IMG/VR virus record: IMGVR_UViG_3300005613_003190
Location: 1-30,768 of that record
Reading direction: 5' to 3' (one strand)
Origin: a virus
Length of the DNA stretch: 30,768 bases
The stretch's first letter is position 1. Every line of letters begins with the position of its first letter. Below are positions 15,294 to 24,056 of this stretch, one piece after another. The position numbers and the translations under genes were made by a program. Below the pieces are notes generated by a model that saw only the letters and a program-made list of their open reading frames with translations, was not told the DNA's origin and did no database searches.

Positions 15294-16748
15294 TTAATCC
15301 TCAACCTTTTTATTGCTTCTCCATTGGCGACAGCTCCAAAATCTTGCCTTCCAGCGTGGACCAGGATCTGTATCACATCTATGGCGTGCTCTAAAAGATT
15401 TTCTTCTAGCTGGATCATCACGTTTAATGTCAGTTGTCGGATCGCCAAAGTTTACTTTAACGACATTTCCTTTTTCGTTCTTTACATAAACGCTAAACTT
15501 CTTTGGTCCATCTGGAGTTCTAAATGGTTTATTAAGCTGCACTTTTCTGCCCTGGTATTCAGACCCATATTGTGGTGGAGAATCATCTCTCTCAAATAGT
15601 TCAGGCTGCATACCTTCCTCTTCTGTATCTTCTTCATCGTCCTCATGTTTAGAGTAAAGTACAGCATCATAAATCTCTTGAATAAAGTGTTCTGCTTTTG
15701 ATATTTTGTCTTTAGTCCATTCTTCAAAGTCAACAGAAATATTATCAAGGATTTTGTCTAACATCATTAACTGTTGATGCATTTTCTTTATTTGAGAAAC
15801 CTGCATTGAATTATCTTCATATTCAGCTTTGGTGCTTCTTGGATGTGACTTTGGAAGCAAATCATTATCTTGTTTGTAGTTTGGATTACTAGGTCTTCCA
15901 TTTCTCATAAGATAAAGAAACGCATTCACTCTTGCAATAGCCCATCCATCACGACTCATTTTGGGAGCATGACTAGTACTAAACGCTCCCGCTCCCCTTC
16001 TATACACAGCCTTTAACATACCAAGAGTAACCTTACTACCCTTATCTTTTTTATTATGCTCAGTGACTAATGATTGTAGCCTTTTAGTTAAGCTTTCATT
16101 AAAGGTTATATTTCCCTTATCGTCCTTAGCACTGTCTGGTTTGTTTTTCTTTGATCCCTTTTTTTGATCTTTTTTAGGGGCGGGAGTTTTTCTTGGGTCA
16201 TTTTTTGGGGGTTTGCCATATTGTACAGCAGTTGACTCGTCTTCCGCTTTACCAACATACATTAAAACTCTGTCATTTTTTCTGTATACGCCCATTCTAT
16301 CATAAAGAAATATTTCATTAGTTTCAATATCTTTGTACTTGTATTTAGACTGAGCCCTCTTTAGTTGATCCGGGGTTGGACGATCTGGATCTCCAGGCTT
16401 GGCTGGTTTATAATTTTTACCTTCACGTTCCTTTTTCTTGCGAATATTCTCCCACAGCCCAGGACGCTCCTTTGCTATATCCCATTCTTCTGTGGTTTCA
16501 CCTAAGTCAATATAATCTGAATCTTTTGGTATGTAAAAATTATCCTCAGTTATGATCTCTGTTGATCCAAAAGTATTGTCATAATAAGCATCTTTTATTT
16601 GCTGCTCTTGTGATCCTTTAGATGAAGTTAAGCATACAGCATACCTTTGTGAACTTTCTGGATACTCTTTATTCATCGTTGAGTCTGACATACATCTAGA
16701 TAGAAAATCATTTCTGTCTTCATCCGGCTTTCTTTTAGGAATAGGCAT
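15294..16748 (-). CDS. Large conserved phage protein, multi-domain, unknown function
   Basis: A 484-aa protein with at least three segments. The N-terminus (MPIPKRKPDEDRNDFLSRCM, then YPESSQRYAVC) is a short motif found at the start of several phage head-related proteins. The middle (about residues 210-310) reads TLGMLKAVYRRGAGAF and DGWAIARVNAFLYLMRNG, a domain common in phages. The C-terminus (about 395-484) carries NKPFRTPDGPKKFSVYVKN and then RRKSFRARHRCDTDPGPRWK, another recurring phage tail piece. Between them are long Lys/Pro/Asp-rich linkers. No catalytic residues are evident. It may belong to the virion or head assembly (inference from the N-terminal motif only). Confidence 0.85.
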   Translation of the reverse strand: MPIPKRKPDEDRNDFLSRCMSDSTMNKEYPESSQRYAVCLTSSKGSQEQQIKDAYYDNTFGSTEIITEDNFYIPKDSDYIDLGETTEEWDIAKERPGLWENIRKKKEREGKNYKPAKPGDPDRPTPDQLKRAQSKYKYKDIETNEIFLYDRMGVYRKNDRVLMYVGKAEDESTAVQYGKPPKNDPRKTPAPKKDQKKGSKKNKPDSAKDDKGNITFNESLTKRLQSLVTEHNKKDKGSKVTLGMLKAVYRRGAGAFSTSHAPKMSRDGWAIARVNAFLYLMRNGRPSNPNYKQDNDLLPKSHPRSTKAEYEDNSMQVSQIKKMHQQLMMLDKILDNISVDFEEWTKDKISKAEHFIQEIYDAVLYSKHEDDEEDTEEEGMQPELFERDDSPPQYGSEYQGRKVQLNKPFRTPDGPKKFSVYVKNEKGNVVKVNFGDPTTDIKRDDPARRKSFRARHRCDTDPGPRWKARFWSCRQWRSNKKVED

Positions 16749-16756
16749 AATTTACC

Positions 16757-17092
16757 TCACAAATCTTGTTCTTTTACAAAAATTCCATCAATCATCCTGC
16801 CTTTTCTATCTTTGATATCACCCCATGCTTGGAGTAGACAGTCTTCGATGGTTACGTTATTTCTAGTCATTATATTTAGCATCACGACCAACATATCTCC
16901 AATGTCGTCACGAATATCTTTTCCTTTGCACACACTATCAGATAATTCACCAAGCTCTTGCATAAGCTTTAGAACTTGATCCTTATCTGTGCTTCCTTCA
17001 ACGAGGTTGCGATCATGATGCCATCTTACTATTTTAGCCATTAGGTTAGTTGTTGAATTTTCCATTTGCACACTTGCTCCAAATTTATTCAT
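16757..17092 (-). CDS. MazG-like nucleotide pyrophosphohydrolase
   Basis: A 111-aa all-helical protein with the MazG/dUTPase-2-like pattern: WHHDRN, then LMQELGELSDSVCKG (acidic ExxE helix), then DIRDDIGDMLVVML (DxxxD helix), which together bind magnesium. Such enzymes hydrolyse NTPs or dNTPs to monophosphates and are common in phages. The start overlaps the nrdB stop by 4 nt (ATGA), placing it in the nucleotide-metabolism operon with nrdA and nrdB. Substrate cannot be told from sequence. Confidence 0.87.
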   Translation of the reverse strand: MNKFGASVQMENSTTNLMAKIVRWHHDRNLVEGSTDKDQVLKLMQELGELSDSVCKGKDIRDDIGDMLVVMLNIMTRNNVTIEDCLLQAWGDIKDRKGRMIDGIFVKEQDL

Positions 17093-18162
17093 AGTCCTAT
17101 ATCCTCAAAATCCATTTCACTTAAATCATTTCTGCTCGCACCAATCTTATATGAGGTTATTTCATGCTCTTGTGGTGCAACCTGTACGCTTTCGCTGTTT
17201 AGCCAAGGCTCAGTCCATCCAGCCACTGGGTTTCTTCCAACATTTTCATACGGAAGTCCGATGGTCTTTCTTCTGGACATACATAGCCAATCAATGTACT
17301 GATGAAGAACGGTTTCATTAAGACCAATAATTGATCCATCCTTAAAGAGATATGATGCCCATTCTTTCTCTTCATTGGCTGCATTTTCAAACATTTTTAC
17401 TGCATCTTCTTGACACTCTTTGGAAGTCTGAATAAATCCTTCACATTCTTCTTTGTGTAGAATCTTTAGTATTTCTTGAGTATTAGTTAGATGCAAAGCC
17501 TCGTCACGCTTTATAAGTTTAATAATGTCTGCATTTCCAGCCATCTTTTTATTCTCAGCAAAGGCAAACGAACAAATAAAACTCACATAGAATCTAACAG
17601 CTTCTAGGATATTAATACTTATAACTGTCATGTAGATTTGTTTTTTTATATCAGAGAGTTTATTTGCATCAATATCCATGCCCATGAGATTATTATAGTC
17701 CTGAATAGCACTGTTTGCTCTTTTCATTATTTGCTTATCTTCATAGATTCCTTCAAATATTTCTGAGCTATCGGCATAGACATTTTGAATAATGTAACTA
17801 TAGCTTTGGGAATGGATCTTCTCAAAAAATTGCCAAGTCATTAAACATGCCTCAAGTTCTGTATTTGTCACATATTCTAAGAGAGTTGGAACCCCACGAC
17901 AGATAACACTATCAAGCATTGTTTGATATTTTAGGTTTGACGTAAATATGAACTTTTCATTATCTGTAAGACTTTGAAAATCACCTCTATCTTTTTTAAG
18001 TTCAACTTCTTCTGGACGCCAGAAATTCATCATCTGTTTACTATCTAGATCCTTAAAGATAGGGTATTTGATCATGTCATATCTTTGAACCCCAAGATCT
18101 TTACCAAGAAAAAGCGGTTGACTCATTGGATCAATGTTCTTTGTATTAAATATAGTCTTCAT
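17089..18162 (-). CDS. nrdB: Ribonucleotide reductase class Ia, small subunit
   Basis: A 357-aa radical-generating subunit. Diiron ligand segments are ELEACLMTWQFFEKIHSQSY (Glu, Glu and His, followed by the expected radical Tyr) and RDEALHLTNTQEI (Glu and His). The helix IYMTVISINILEAVRFYVSF is also typical. It pairs with NrdA, encoded about 0.5 kb upstream, to make dNDPs for phage replication. AGGTT lies just before the ATG. Length and motifs are complete. Confidence 0.93.
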   Translation of the reverse strand: MKTIFNTKNIDPMSQPLFLGKDLGVQRYDMIKYPIFKDLDSKQMMNFWRPEEVELKKDRGDFQSLTDNEKFIFTSNLKYQTMLDSVICRGVPTLLEYVTNTELEACLMTWQFFEKIHSQSYSYIIQNVYADSSEIFEGIYEDKQIMKRANSAIQDYNNLMGMDIDANKLSDIKKQIYMTVISINILEAVRFYVSFICSFAFAENKKMAGNADIIKLIKRDEALHLTNTQEILKILHKEECEGFIQTSKECQEDAVKMFENAANEEKEWASYLFKDGSIIGLNETVLHQYIDWLCMSRRKTIGLPYENVGRNPVAGWTEPWLNSESVQVAPQEHEITSYKIGASRNDLSEMDFEDIGL

Positions 18163-18164
18163 TT

Positions 18165-18626
18165 TTAACCTACTATTAGAGAATGCATTGCACTACCGAG
18201 AGCATAACATAAAGGAACGCTTATTATTGCGAGATACCTCCATATTTTAGCAGTTCTTTTTTCAATGTCAAGTTCATACTCTAATTTTTCTACTTTTCCT
18301 GCGAGGTATTCTTTTTCGTTATATACTTCCTCTGGATTGATTGAAATAATATTGTTTGGAATATTTTCTTGATTTTTTTCTGCTCTGATGTTTGCTTCAT
18401 CTAATGTCGCCTTTGTAAAAAAGTAGTCTTTACCATTAACTGTTCTACAGAAAAAATACCACTCCACAGTATTGTGGTGCTTGTTTTTATTTTCAACCTT
18501 ATAGAATCTATTTTGGAAGAGGCGTGTCATTATGTTCTCCCTACATTTAGGACATTCATTGAACTTACTGCTTTCAAACTCATCTGTAACTTCTGTACAT
18601 TTAGGGCAATTCCACCATATTGTCAT
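18165..18626 (-). CDS. Zinc-ribbon protein with C-terminal membrane anchor
   Basis: An unrecognised 153-aa protein between nrdA and nrdB. It begins MTIWWNCPKC, and a second CPKC pair about 20 residues later forms a zinc ribbon; the middle contains a small beta domain (EWYFFCRTVNGKDYFFTKAT); a Glu/Lys-rich helix leads to a hydrophobic tail (about 25 residues) that is a likely tail anchor. The ATG at 18626 makes an ATGA overlap with the nrdA stop and is preferred to the one three codons earlier. A membrane-attached zinc protein within the RNR operon is unusual; function unknown. Confidence 0.78.
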   Translation of the reverse strand: MTIWWNCPKCTEVTDEFESSKFNECPKCRENIMTRLFQNRFYKVENKNKHHNTVEWYFFCRTVNGKDYFFTKATLDEANIRAEKNQENIPNNIISINPEEVYNEKEYLAGKVEKLEYELDIEKRTAKIWRYLAIISVPLCYALGSAMHSLIVG

Positions 18627-20851
18627 ATTGCACATGCCCCGCTTTCACAGTTCATTTCTTTTTCTGTTTCGCCATCTCCATCCGGCGTGTTGGCGTAATA
18701 CAGGTTTTTCAAGCCGTACTTATAGCCATAGACTTGATCTTTAATCATAACGCTTAGTGGTATATTACCGCCCTCATAGTGGGAGTAATTGTAATAAAGA
18801 TTAGTGCTCATGCTCATGTCTACAAACTTTTGAATAACGGCTGATATGTTTATTATACATTTATTGTCTTTTAGGCTCCATGCGGTTGTATAGTAATTCT
18901 TGCGATTGTAGAAGTGGGGAACAATCTGCTTTAGAACGCCATTCTTGGCCTTCTTAAATGAAAGAAGGTTTCTTACTGGCTCAATTCCATTGGTACTATT
19001 TTGAATTACTGAGCTACTTTCGCACGGCATAATAGCGGATAGAGTTGAATGCCTCAAGCCAAATTCTCTAACCTTTTTGCGAAGGGACTCCCAATCCATT
19101 GTGTATTCTGGCTTTATAAGCTCGTCCACAGTTTTTTTATACCAATCTATAGGAAGTAGACCTTTAGCATACTTTGTGTCTGCAAACTTTGGACAACTAC
19201 CCTTTTCTCTAGCAAGATCACAACTAGCATTAATTAAATGCCATTGAGTCTTTTCCATGGTTTCATGAATAATAGAAAGACTATTTGGATCATCGTACTT
19301 TAGCTTGTTTTTTGCAAGAAATCCAGCAAGATTAGTTATGCCTATACCTAGAGAGCGACGATTCTTGGTGAAATTTTCACCAGCGACAATTGGATAGTCT
19401 TGATAATCAATAACTGAATCTAATGTTCTGACAGCCATGCGACATGCCTTTTCTATATCTTCATCTCCAGAAAGCTCCAGAAGATTTATTGCAGAAAGAA
19501 TGCAGATTCCAATCTCTCCCTCTTTATCATCAATGGATTGAATAGGCTTAGTTGGATGAATAATCTCTTGACAAAGATTGGACATATAACATGGTATACT
19601 CCACGAGCCGTGATCATTGGCGTTGTCAATATTCATAGAATAAATTCTTCCAGTTTCTAAACGCTCACGACAATACACCTCGGCTAATTTTCTTGCAGAG
19701 ATTTTTTTCTTAAACATCATACCTCTGGCATTTTCATATTTAAGATATAGCTCTTCAAACCTACTGTTATTTCCAAATGCCTCGTAAAGACCTACAGCTT
19801 CATGAGGACTAAACAAAGTAATATCCTCATTCTTAATAAGTCTATCATAAAAAAGCTTGCAAAACTGAATGGAATAATCTAGCTTCCTGACTCTATTATC
19901 GTCAGTTCCAGCATTATTTTTTAGAACAAGAATATCTTCTATTTCATAATGCCAAAAGGGAACGTGAACGGTTGCAGAGCCTCCGCGAAGTCCATTTTGA
20001 CTAGTAGACTTAACGGCAGATTCAAAATTCTTTAGATAAGGAATCAAGCCTGTATGAATTACTTCTCCTCCACGAATGGGGGAGTTTATTGGACGCATAC
20101 GACCAATATTAAGACCTATTCCGGCACGGCGGGCAGTGTACTTGCCAACGGCATGAATGCTTGAAAAAATTGCATCTAAGTTATCGTCAACATCTACAAG
20201 AACACAACTGGCAAACTGCCTAATATTTGTCCTGACGCCAGCCATGATTGGGGTTGGCAAATTTATTTTAAATGTAGAATAACAGTCATATGCCTGCTTC
20301 ACTTCTTCTATCGTGTCAAATAGGCACATTGCAATGCACATATAAGCAAACTGTGGAGTCTCGTATATCTTCCCAGTGGTTCTATTCTTTACTAGATATT
20401 TATCTATTAGCTGCTGAAGTCCCGCATATGTAAACATATTGTCTCTATCATGATTGACATATTTTTCAAATACTCTAATATCTTCTTCGGACCACTTTTC
20501 AAGAATGAATGGATCATATATAGCATTATCAACATTTCTTTTAAGAAAAAGTAGGAAATTGGTTGACTTATCTCCGTATCCCCATACCGCTTTTCGTAGT
20601 TGCATATTAAGAAGTCTTGCTGCAACATATTGATAATTGGGTGAAGATTTTGAAATTAGATCATTTGCGGACTTAATAAGAATTTGATGTATTTCTTCAC
20701 TTGATATGCCATCATAAAGAGATAGATTGGCATTCATTTCAATATCTGAAAATGACACTCCGTTGATACCATTTGTAGCCCACTCCACAACCTTGTGTAT
20801 TTTCTCTACTGAAAAGTCCTCTTTGTTCCCATCTCTTTTTGTTACTTTCAT
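18623..20851 (-). CDS. nrdA: Ribonucleotide reductase class Ia, large subunit
   Basis: A 742-aa catalytic subunit that closely follows E. coli NrdA. An ATP-cone starts the protein (KVTKRDGNKEDFSVEKIHKV). Cys216 in QFASCVLVD and the Cys in GICILSAINL are the redox pair; NLCQE contains the thiyl Cys with flanking Asn and Glu; MPCESSSVIQNSTNGIEP forms the phosphate-binding loop. The C-terminal tail ends CESGACAI, the swinging Cys pair that is re-reduced by thioredoxin. AGGGG precedes the ATG. A promoter and hairpin lie in the leader (20879-20953). Confidence 0.95.
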   Translation of the reverse strand: MKVTKRDGNKEDFSVEKIHKVVEWATNGINGVSFSDIEMNANLSLYDGISSEEIHQILIKSANDLISKSSPNYQYVAARLLNMQLRKAVWGYGDKSTNFLLFLKRNVDNAIYDPFILEKWSEEDIRVFEKYVNHDRDNMFTYAGLQQLIDKYLVKNRTTGKIYETPQFAYMCIAMCLFDTIEEVKQAYDCYSTFKINLPTPIMAGVRTNIRQFASCVLVDVDDNLDAIFSSIHAVGKYTARRAGIGLNIGRMRPINSPIRGGEVIHTGLIPYLKNFESAVKSTSQNGLRGGSATVHVPFWHYEIEDILVLKNNAGTDDNRVRKLDYSIQFCKLFYDRLIKNEDITLFSPHEAVGLYEAFGNNSRFEELYLKYENARGMMFKKKISARKLAEVYCRERLETGRIYSMNIDNANDHGSWSIPCYMSNLCQEIIHPTKPIQSIDDKEGEIGICILSAINLLELSGDEDIEKACRMAVRTLDSVIDYQDYPIVAGENFTKNRRSLGIGITNLAGFLAKNKLKYDDPNSLSIIHETMEKTQWHLINASCDLAREKGSCPKFADTKYAKGLLPIDWYKKTVDELIKPEYTMDWESLRKKVREFGLRHSTLSAIMPCESSSVIQNSTNGIEPVRNLLSFKKAKNGVLKQIVPHFYNRKNYYTTAWSLKDNKCIINISAVIQKFVDMSMSTNLYYNYSHYEGGNIPLSVMIKDQVYGYKYGLKNLYYANTPDGDGETEKEMNCESGACAI

Positions 20852-20878
20852 ATTTTTAACCCCTAACCAAATAATGAT

Positions 20879-20911
20879 AAAAAATACCAGCAGATGTAGA
20901 ATCCTGCTGGT
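20879..20911 (-). terminator. Intrinsic terminator-like hairpin ahead of nrdA
   Basis: On the minus strand an 8-bp perfect stem (ACCAGCAG with CTGCTGGT, 10-nt loop; 20886-20911) is followed by A and six T residues (20884-20879). It stands after the thioredoxin gene, as an operon terminator would. It is also downstream of the likely nrdA promoter and only about 30 nt before the nrdA start, so it could act as an attenuator in the nrdA leader. Confidence 0.7.
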
Positions 20912-20925
20912 AATTGCATATTTCT

Positions 20926-20953
20926 ATTGTAGTCTAGAATCGGAAAAAATCAA
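20926..20953 (-). promoter_or_regulatory. Sigma70-like promoter in front of nrdA
   Basis: Minus strand -35 TTGATT (20953-20948), 16-nt spacer, -10 TACAAT (20931-20926). Transcription would start near 20919, leaving a leader of about 70 nt that includes the terminator-like hairpin. Confidence 0.55.
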
Positions 20954-20973
20954 GTAGCGACTTGAAGAATTTT

Positions 20974-21381
20974 TCACTTATCTTCAATCATTTCTATGAT
21001 TGTTGAAGACTTTTGATAGCCAGTAACCCTGGCGTATTCTTGACCTTGAGAATCAAGAAAAACAAATAGTGGAATGTATTTGCTAGACTTTTTCCACTTG
21101 CCATAAAATTCTACATTTTTATCTATGTCATATATCTCAATAGAAATGTTTTTCAATTTAGGCAGTTCGTTTTTCTTGAAGGATTGACATGGACCACACC
21201 AAGAGGCGGTGAAAAAATATACCTTGTTTTTTTCTTCTATCTTTTCTGTTTTTTGCTCAGTCTGAACTACCTCTTTATTAGCCTTCATGAAAGAAAAATC
21301 TATATTAACATCTTGTCCCTTTACATAAACTGAACTAATTCCTAGAGTAAACATAGTCAGTATTATGAAGGCTTTTTTCAT
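20974..21381 (-). CDS. Exported thioredoxin-like protein
   Basis: A 135-aa protein. The ATG at 21381 is one base after the upstream stop and has GGAG before it; a longer frame from 21423 exists, but its extra residues lie over the neighbouring gene. The N-terminus (MKKAFIILTMFTLGISSV) is a signal peptide. The thioredoxin fold has FFTASWCGPC (active-site Cys62 and Cys65) and the cis-proline segment KYIPLFVFLDSQG. Export means it cannot serve the cytosolic ribonucleotide reductase directly and instead should act on disulfides in the periplasm or at the cell surface. It ends the coupled membrane/exported block. Confidence 0.87.
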   Translation of the reverse strand: MKKAFIILTMFTLGISSVYVKGQDVNIDFSFMKANKEVVQTEQKTEKIEEKNKVYFFTASWCGPCQSFKKNELPKLKNISIEIYDIDKNVEFYGKWKKSSKYIPLFVFLDSQGQEYARVTGYQKSSTIIEMIEDK

Positions 21382-21382
21382 T

Positions 21383-22024
21383 TTATGCTCCGTTGAAATA
21401 GTTATCAAGGAATTTTTTAACAACCCAGCTAATTACGGCGGGAAGTACAAAGTATATAAGAACGAATGCTAGTATGCCAGATCTCGCCTCTATGTCGCCA
21501 GATCTAATCATATTTTCTTTTACGAAGTTTTCGCAATCGGTTATTAGCTTTTTTTTATTTTCTCTTGTATATTCAATATTATTCTGATTGACTAAATCTG
21601 CCCACTGTCTTGCATATTTCAATGCAACTCTGGCTATTCTTCTTCTTTCGCTATCCTTATATTCATTGTCTATGTCTTGGATAAAAAGATTATTGTTAAA
21701 GGTAGATTTATTATGGGAACCAAATCTAGGCTCAGAAGTGATTCCATCGGCGTATGTAAAATTAAAATCTGGAAAATGCTTTAACTTTATAGATCCGCCA
21801 TCTTCAGATATTGTTACGCCTTCAACGTAGACACTAAATGGTATAAATAGCTTTTTAGTCTTTACGCTTGGAAGATTGCCCTTGAAGTCTAAATGTAAAA
21901 TTTCATCAACTTTCTTTACAGATATGCCTAATTCTTTAGGAAAGGTGAAAGTGAAATTAGCAATTTTGTATCCAGAATCTGAGAATACACCCTCTAGTAT
22001 TTCTTTTATCTGCGTAAAGTCCAT
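21383..22024 (-). CDS. Unknown protein with C-terminal transmembrane segment
   Basis: A 213-aa protein with no recognised family. The first 110 residues alternate polar and hydrophobic positions as in a beta-rich domain (IANFTFTFPKELG, KLFIPFSVYVEGVTIS). A helical, charged middle follows (SERRRIARVALKYARQWADLV), then a hydrophobic helix (about residues 184-202, LAFVLIYFVLPAVISWVVKK) near the C-terminus. It is a tail-anchored or single-span protein with most of its mass in the cytoplasm, or the reverse. It is 2 nt after the preceding gene and 1 nt before the thioredoxin gene. Confidence 0.78.
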   Translation of the reverse strand: MDFTQIKEILEGVFSDSGYKIANFTFTFPKELGISVKKVDEILHLDFKGNLPSVKTKKLFIPFSVYVEGVTISEDGGSIKLKHFPDFNFTYADGITSEPRFGSHNKSTFNNNLFIQDIDNEYKDSERRRIARVALKYARQWADLVNQNNIEYTRENKKKLITDCENFVKENMIRSGDIEARSGILAFVLIYFVLPAVISWVVKKFLDNYFNGA

Positions 22025-22026
22025 GT

Positions 22027-22497
22027 TTATCTCTCTATTAGTGCCCAGGAAAGTCCCATGAATAATTTCTTTAACTGTGTCTTTTCTTCATTTGTGACAG
22101 CATGATTATCATCAGTAACTATAGACTTGAAAAGGCTTTCAATAGATGATGCAAAGTTATCATATTTTCCCTTCATTGAATCTCCAAAAAATTCTTTACC
22201 GGCAATAACATAAACGTCGTTTAACTGCTGAACATCAGTGTTGTACTTTTCTAGACGGTTGGCGAATTCATAATTAAATAGTGCTACTTTTGCTTTATCC
22301 TCTACGCCAGTTATAATTTTCGCAATAGGTCTTACGAATGCTATTATTTCTTCGGATGGCTTTTCAACATCTATTATAGCCTGAACTTCATCAATTTCAT
22401 CTGGCGTAGGATTAATGTCTATTACATCTGGAATAGATCCAAAAAATACAAAAAATAGAAGACCAAATGATATTGCAATTTTTAACATCTTAAACAT
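22027..22497 (-). CDS. Small protein with N-terminal membrane segment or signal
   Basis: A 156-aa protein of unknown family. A hydrophobic stretch (MLKIAISFGLLFFVFFGSIP) at the N-terminus is a signal peptide or membrane anchor; the rest is acidic and helical and would be outside the membrane. Three ATG codons occur in a row at 22503-22495; the third is chosen since GAGGAGG then stands six bases before it. It overlaps the upstream stop by 8 nt. Confidence 0.75.
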   Translation of the reverse strand: MFKMLKIAISFGLLFFVFFGSIPDVIDINPTPDEIDEVQAIIDVEKPSEEIIAFVRPIAKIITGVEDKAKVALFNYEFANRLEKYNTDVQQLNDVYVIAGKEFFGDSMKGKYDNFASSIESLFKSIVTDDNHAVTNEEKTQLKKLFMGLSWALIER

Positions 22498-22789
22498 CAT
22501 CATCCTCCTCTAAATTATCATTTAAGAGGGGGAAAACGTCGTCCATCTTTTTTGATGCTTCTTTTAGCCCAGCATCATCACATTGTTTCTTTAGAAGATA
22601 CCATAACTCAAGAGTTTTCAGGAACTTACTATCTTCATTAACTTTAACTACGGTTCTATTGTTTACCTTAACGGTATCATTTTTAACAGAGACTTTTGCT
22701 AATATATAGGAAAAATCAATGCTAGATAAAAGCAATCCTATTGCTACTAATAAGGCGACTCCCTTTAGTATGAATTCCATGTCAAACAT
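22490..22789 (-). CDS. Small single-span membrane protein
   Basis: A 99-aa protein: one hydrophobic helix at residues 6-32 (FILKGVALLVAIGLLLSSID), then a Lys/Val-rich strand region and a helical tail ending in an acidic patch (EEDDDV). No family recognised. The start shares one base with the stop of the gene before (TAATG), with GGAG eight bases upstream, so translation is coupled. Confidence 0.75.
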   Translation of the reverse strand: MFDMEFILKGVALLVAIGLLLSSIDFSYILAKVSVKNDTVKVNNRTVVKVNEDSKFLKTLELWYLLKKQCDDAGLKEASKKMDDVFPLLNDNLEEDDDV

Positions 22790-23130
22790 TATTGTTTCTC
22801 CATTATATTACATTGACAGTCTTCGCAATTACATTCTGTTGGTGATGATTTACTATGAAATGGACACGGTGTAGTATGTCCATCGCCATGAACTATAACT
22901 CCAGTTCCTCTGCATGGACACTTGGATGGATCTTCATTTGGACCAATTGGAACAACAATAGGTTCTATGTTATATACTTGTTTTTCTGCCTTATCAAAGG
23001 CATCAACAACCTCTTGTTTCCATTGATCTATAAATCCATAGTACATAGTCATAATCTCATCCTGAACCGCACCATAGACTGTAGAAGATGTAAATAGGAT
23101 TAATGCATATATGATTATTTTTTGTTTCAT
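22789..23130 (-). CDS. Secreted Cys-rich, putative metal-binding protein
   Basis: A 113-aa protein with a clear signal peptide (MKQKIIIYALILFTSSTVYG, likely cut before AVQDE). After a helical segment, the C-terminal 45 residues hold nine cysteines: CPCRGTG, HGDGHTTPCPFH, CNCEDCQC, a zinc-finger-like CxCxGxG pattern reminiscent of DnaJ-type modules. It may bind metal or form disulfides outside the cytoplasm; the exported thioredoxin four genes downstream is a plausible partner (inference). TAATG junction with the peptidase gene and GAGG RBS. Confidence 0.8.
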   Translation of the reverse strand: MKQKIIIYALILFTSSTVYGAVQDEIMTMYYGFIDQWKQEVVDAFDKAEKQVYNIEPIVVPIGPNEDPSKCPCRGTGVIVHGDGHTTPCPFHSKSSPTECNCEDCQCNIMEKQ

Positions 23131-24056
23131 TAAAATACCTCGTCTAAAGTCCAGTCTACTTTTCTAGCAGGAAATCCATCTACATCACTGAATGCCCATG
23201 CTCCACCACCACTAAGCATACCAATAGCATCCTTTTCTCTAATCCAAAAAGATCCGTCTGGTTGATCAAATCTTTTAGGACCGCCATTCCAGGCTCCCCA
23301 AGAATTTTGGACCAAGAATAATGTTTCATTATAAATCTCATGAGAATCATCCATAGCCACCCAGGCCATTGCATGGTTCCATCCGCCAGAACGTTTTGCT
23401 ATGCCGTGTTTATCTCTTCGTGATGAAAATCCATAGCCAGAACATACACTTAAAGCATATCCGCTTGCTATAGCATCTCTAGCTTCGTCAAGCGTTTTGA
23501 CTAGAGATATTGTTTTTACTTGATGTTTTTTACCTTCTTGAACTATCTCGGATGGAACACCTCTTCTTCCCCATCCAGCACCAAGCATACCATCATACTT
23601 TGATAAGTCAATATTGCCATATTTTTTGCGAAGTAAAACGCCTCCATTCTGGTGAACAAATCTAGCAGCACCAGAACAAGACATTCCTTGACCACCATGC
23701 CCCCTTGATCCATAGATAGCTTCTGTAGCACTTCTTGCTACAAAGTCTTCGCGTTCACCACCTATTATTTCTGTACTACGTGTAACATCTATTGCATTTC
23801 TAGTTGACATTGAAACACAATCGCCCGTCACTTGCCTTTCTGATGGACCAAACCCAGCATCAAATCTTTGAACATTTTTGTATAGAAGTGCTATTTTACC
23901 TTTACCACTTTCATAAAGATTATATGCAGCAGCACCAAATAGAGGATGTGGCAATTCGCCAAGTAGTTTATCTACATCTTTTGGATCGCATACTGAGCCT
24001 ACAAAACCATTTTTGTAGGCATTGAGTAATTCTTTTGGTGAATTAAAATCAGACAT
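23130..24056 (-). CDS. Papain-like (C1-family) cysteine peptidase
   Basis: A 308-aa protein with the papain catalytic order: Gln75 (oxyanion hole) and Cys80 in RQVTGDCVSM, His228 in GGWNHAMAW, and Asn251 in LVQNSWGAW. A Gly-rich stretch near residues 118-128 and the final GGGAWAF segment also fit. ATG 24056 has AAGGAAG before it; a longer frame from 24104 would overlap the holin-like gene more deeply. No signal peptide was seen, so it would be cytosolic unless released by a holin or packaged in virions. Between a holin-like gene and exported proteins, a role in lysis, envelope attack or virion maturation is possible. Confidence 0.85.
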   Translation of the reverse strand: MSDFNSPKELLNAYKNGFVGSVCDPKDVDKLLGELPHPLFGAAAYNLYESGKGKIALLYKNVQRFDAGFGPSERQVTGDCVSMSTRNAIDVTRSTEIIGGEREDFVARSATEAIYGSRGHGGQGMSCSGAARFVHQNGGVLLRKKYGNIDLSKYDGMLGAGWGRRGVPSEIVQEGKKHQVKTISLVKTLDEARDAIASGYALSVCSGYGFSSRRDKHGIAKRSGGWNHAMAWVAMDDSHEIYNETLFLVQNSWGAWNGGPKRFDQPDGSFWIREKDAIGMLSGGGAWAFSDVDGFPARKVDWTLDEVF

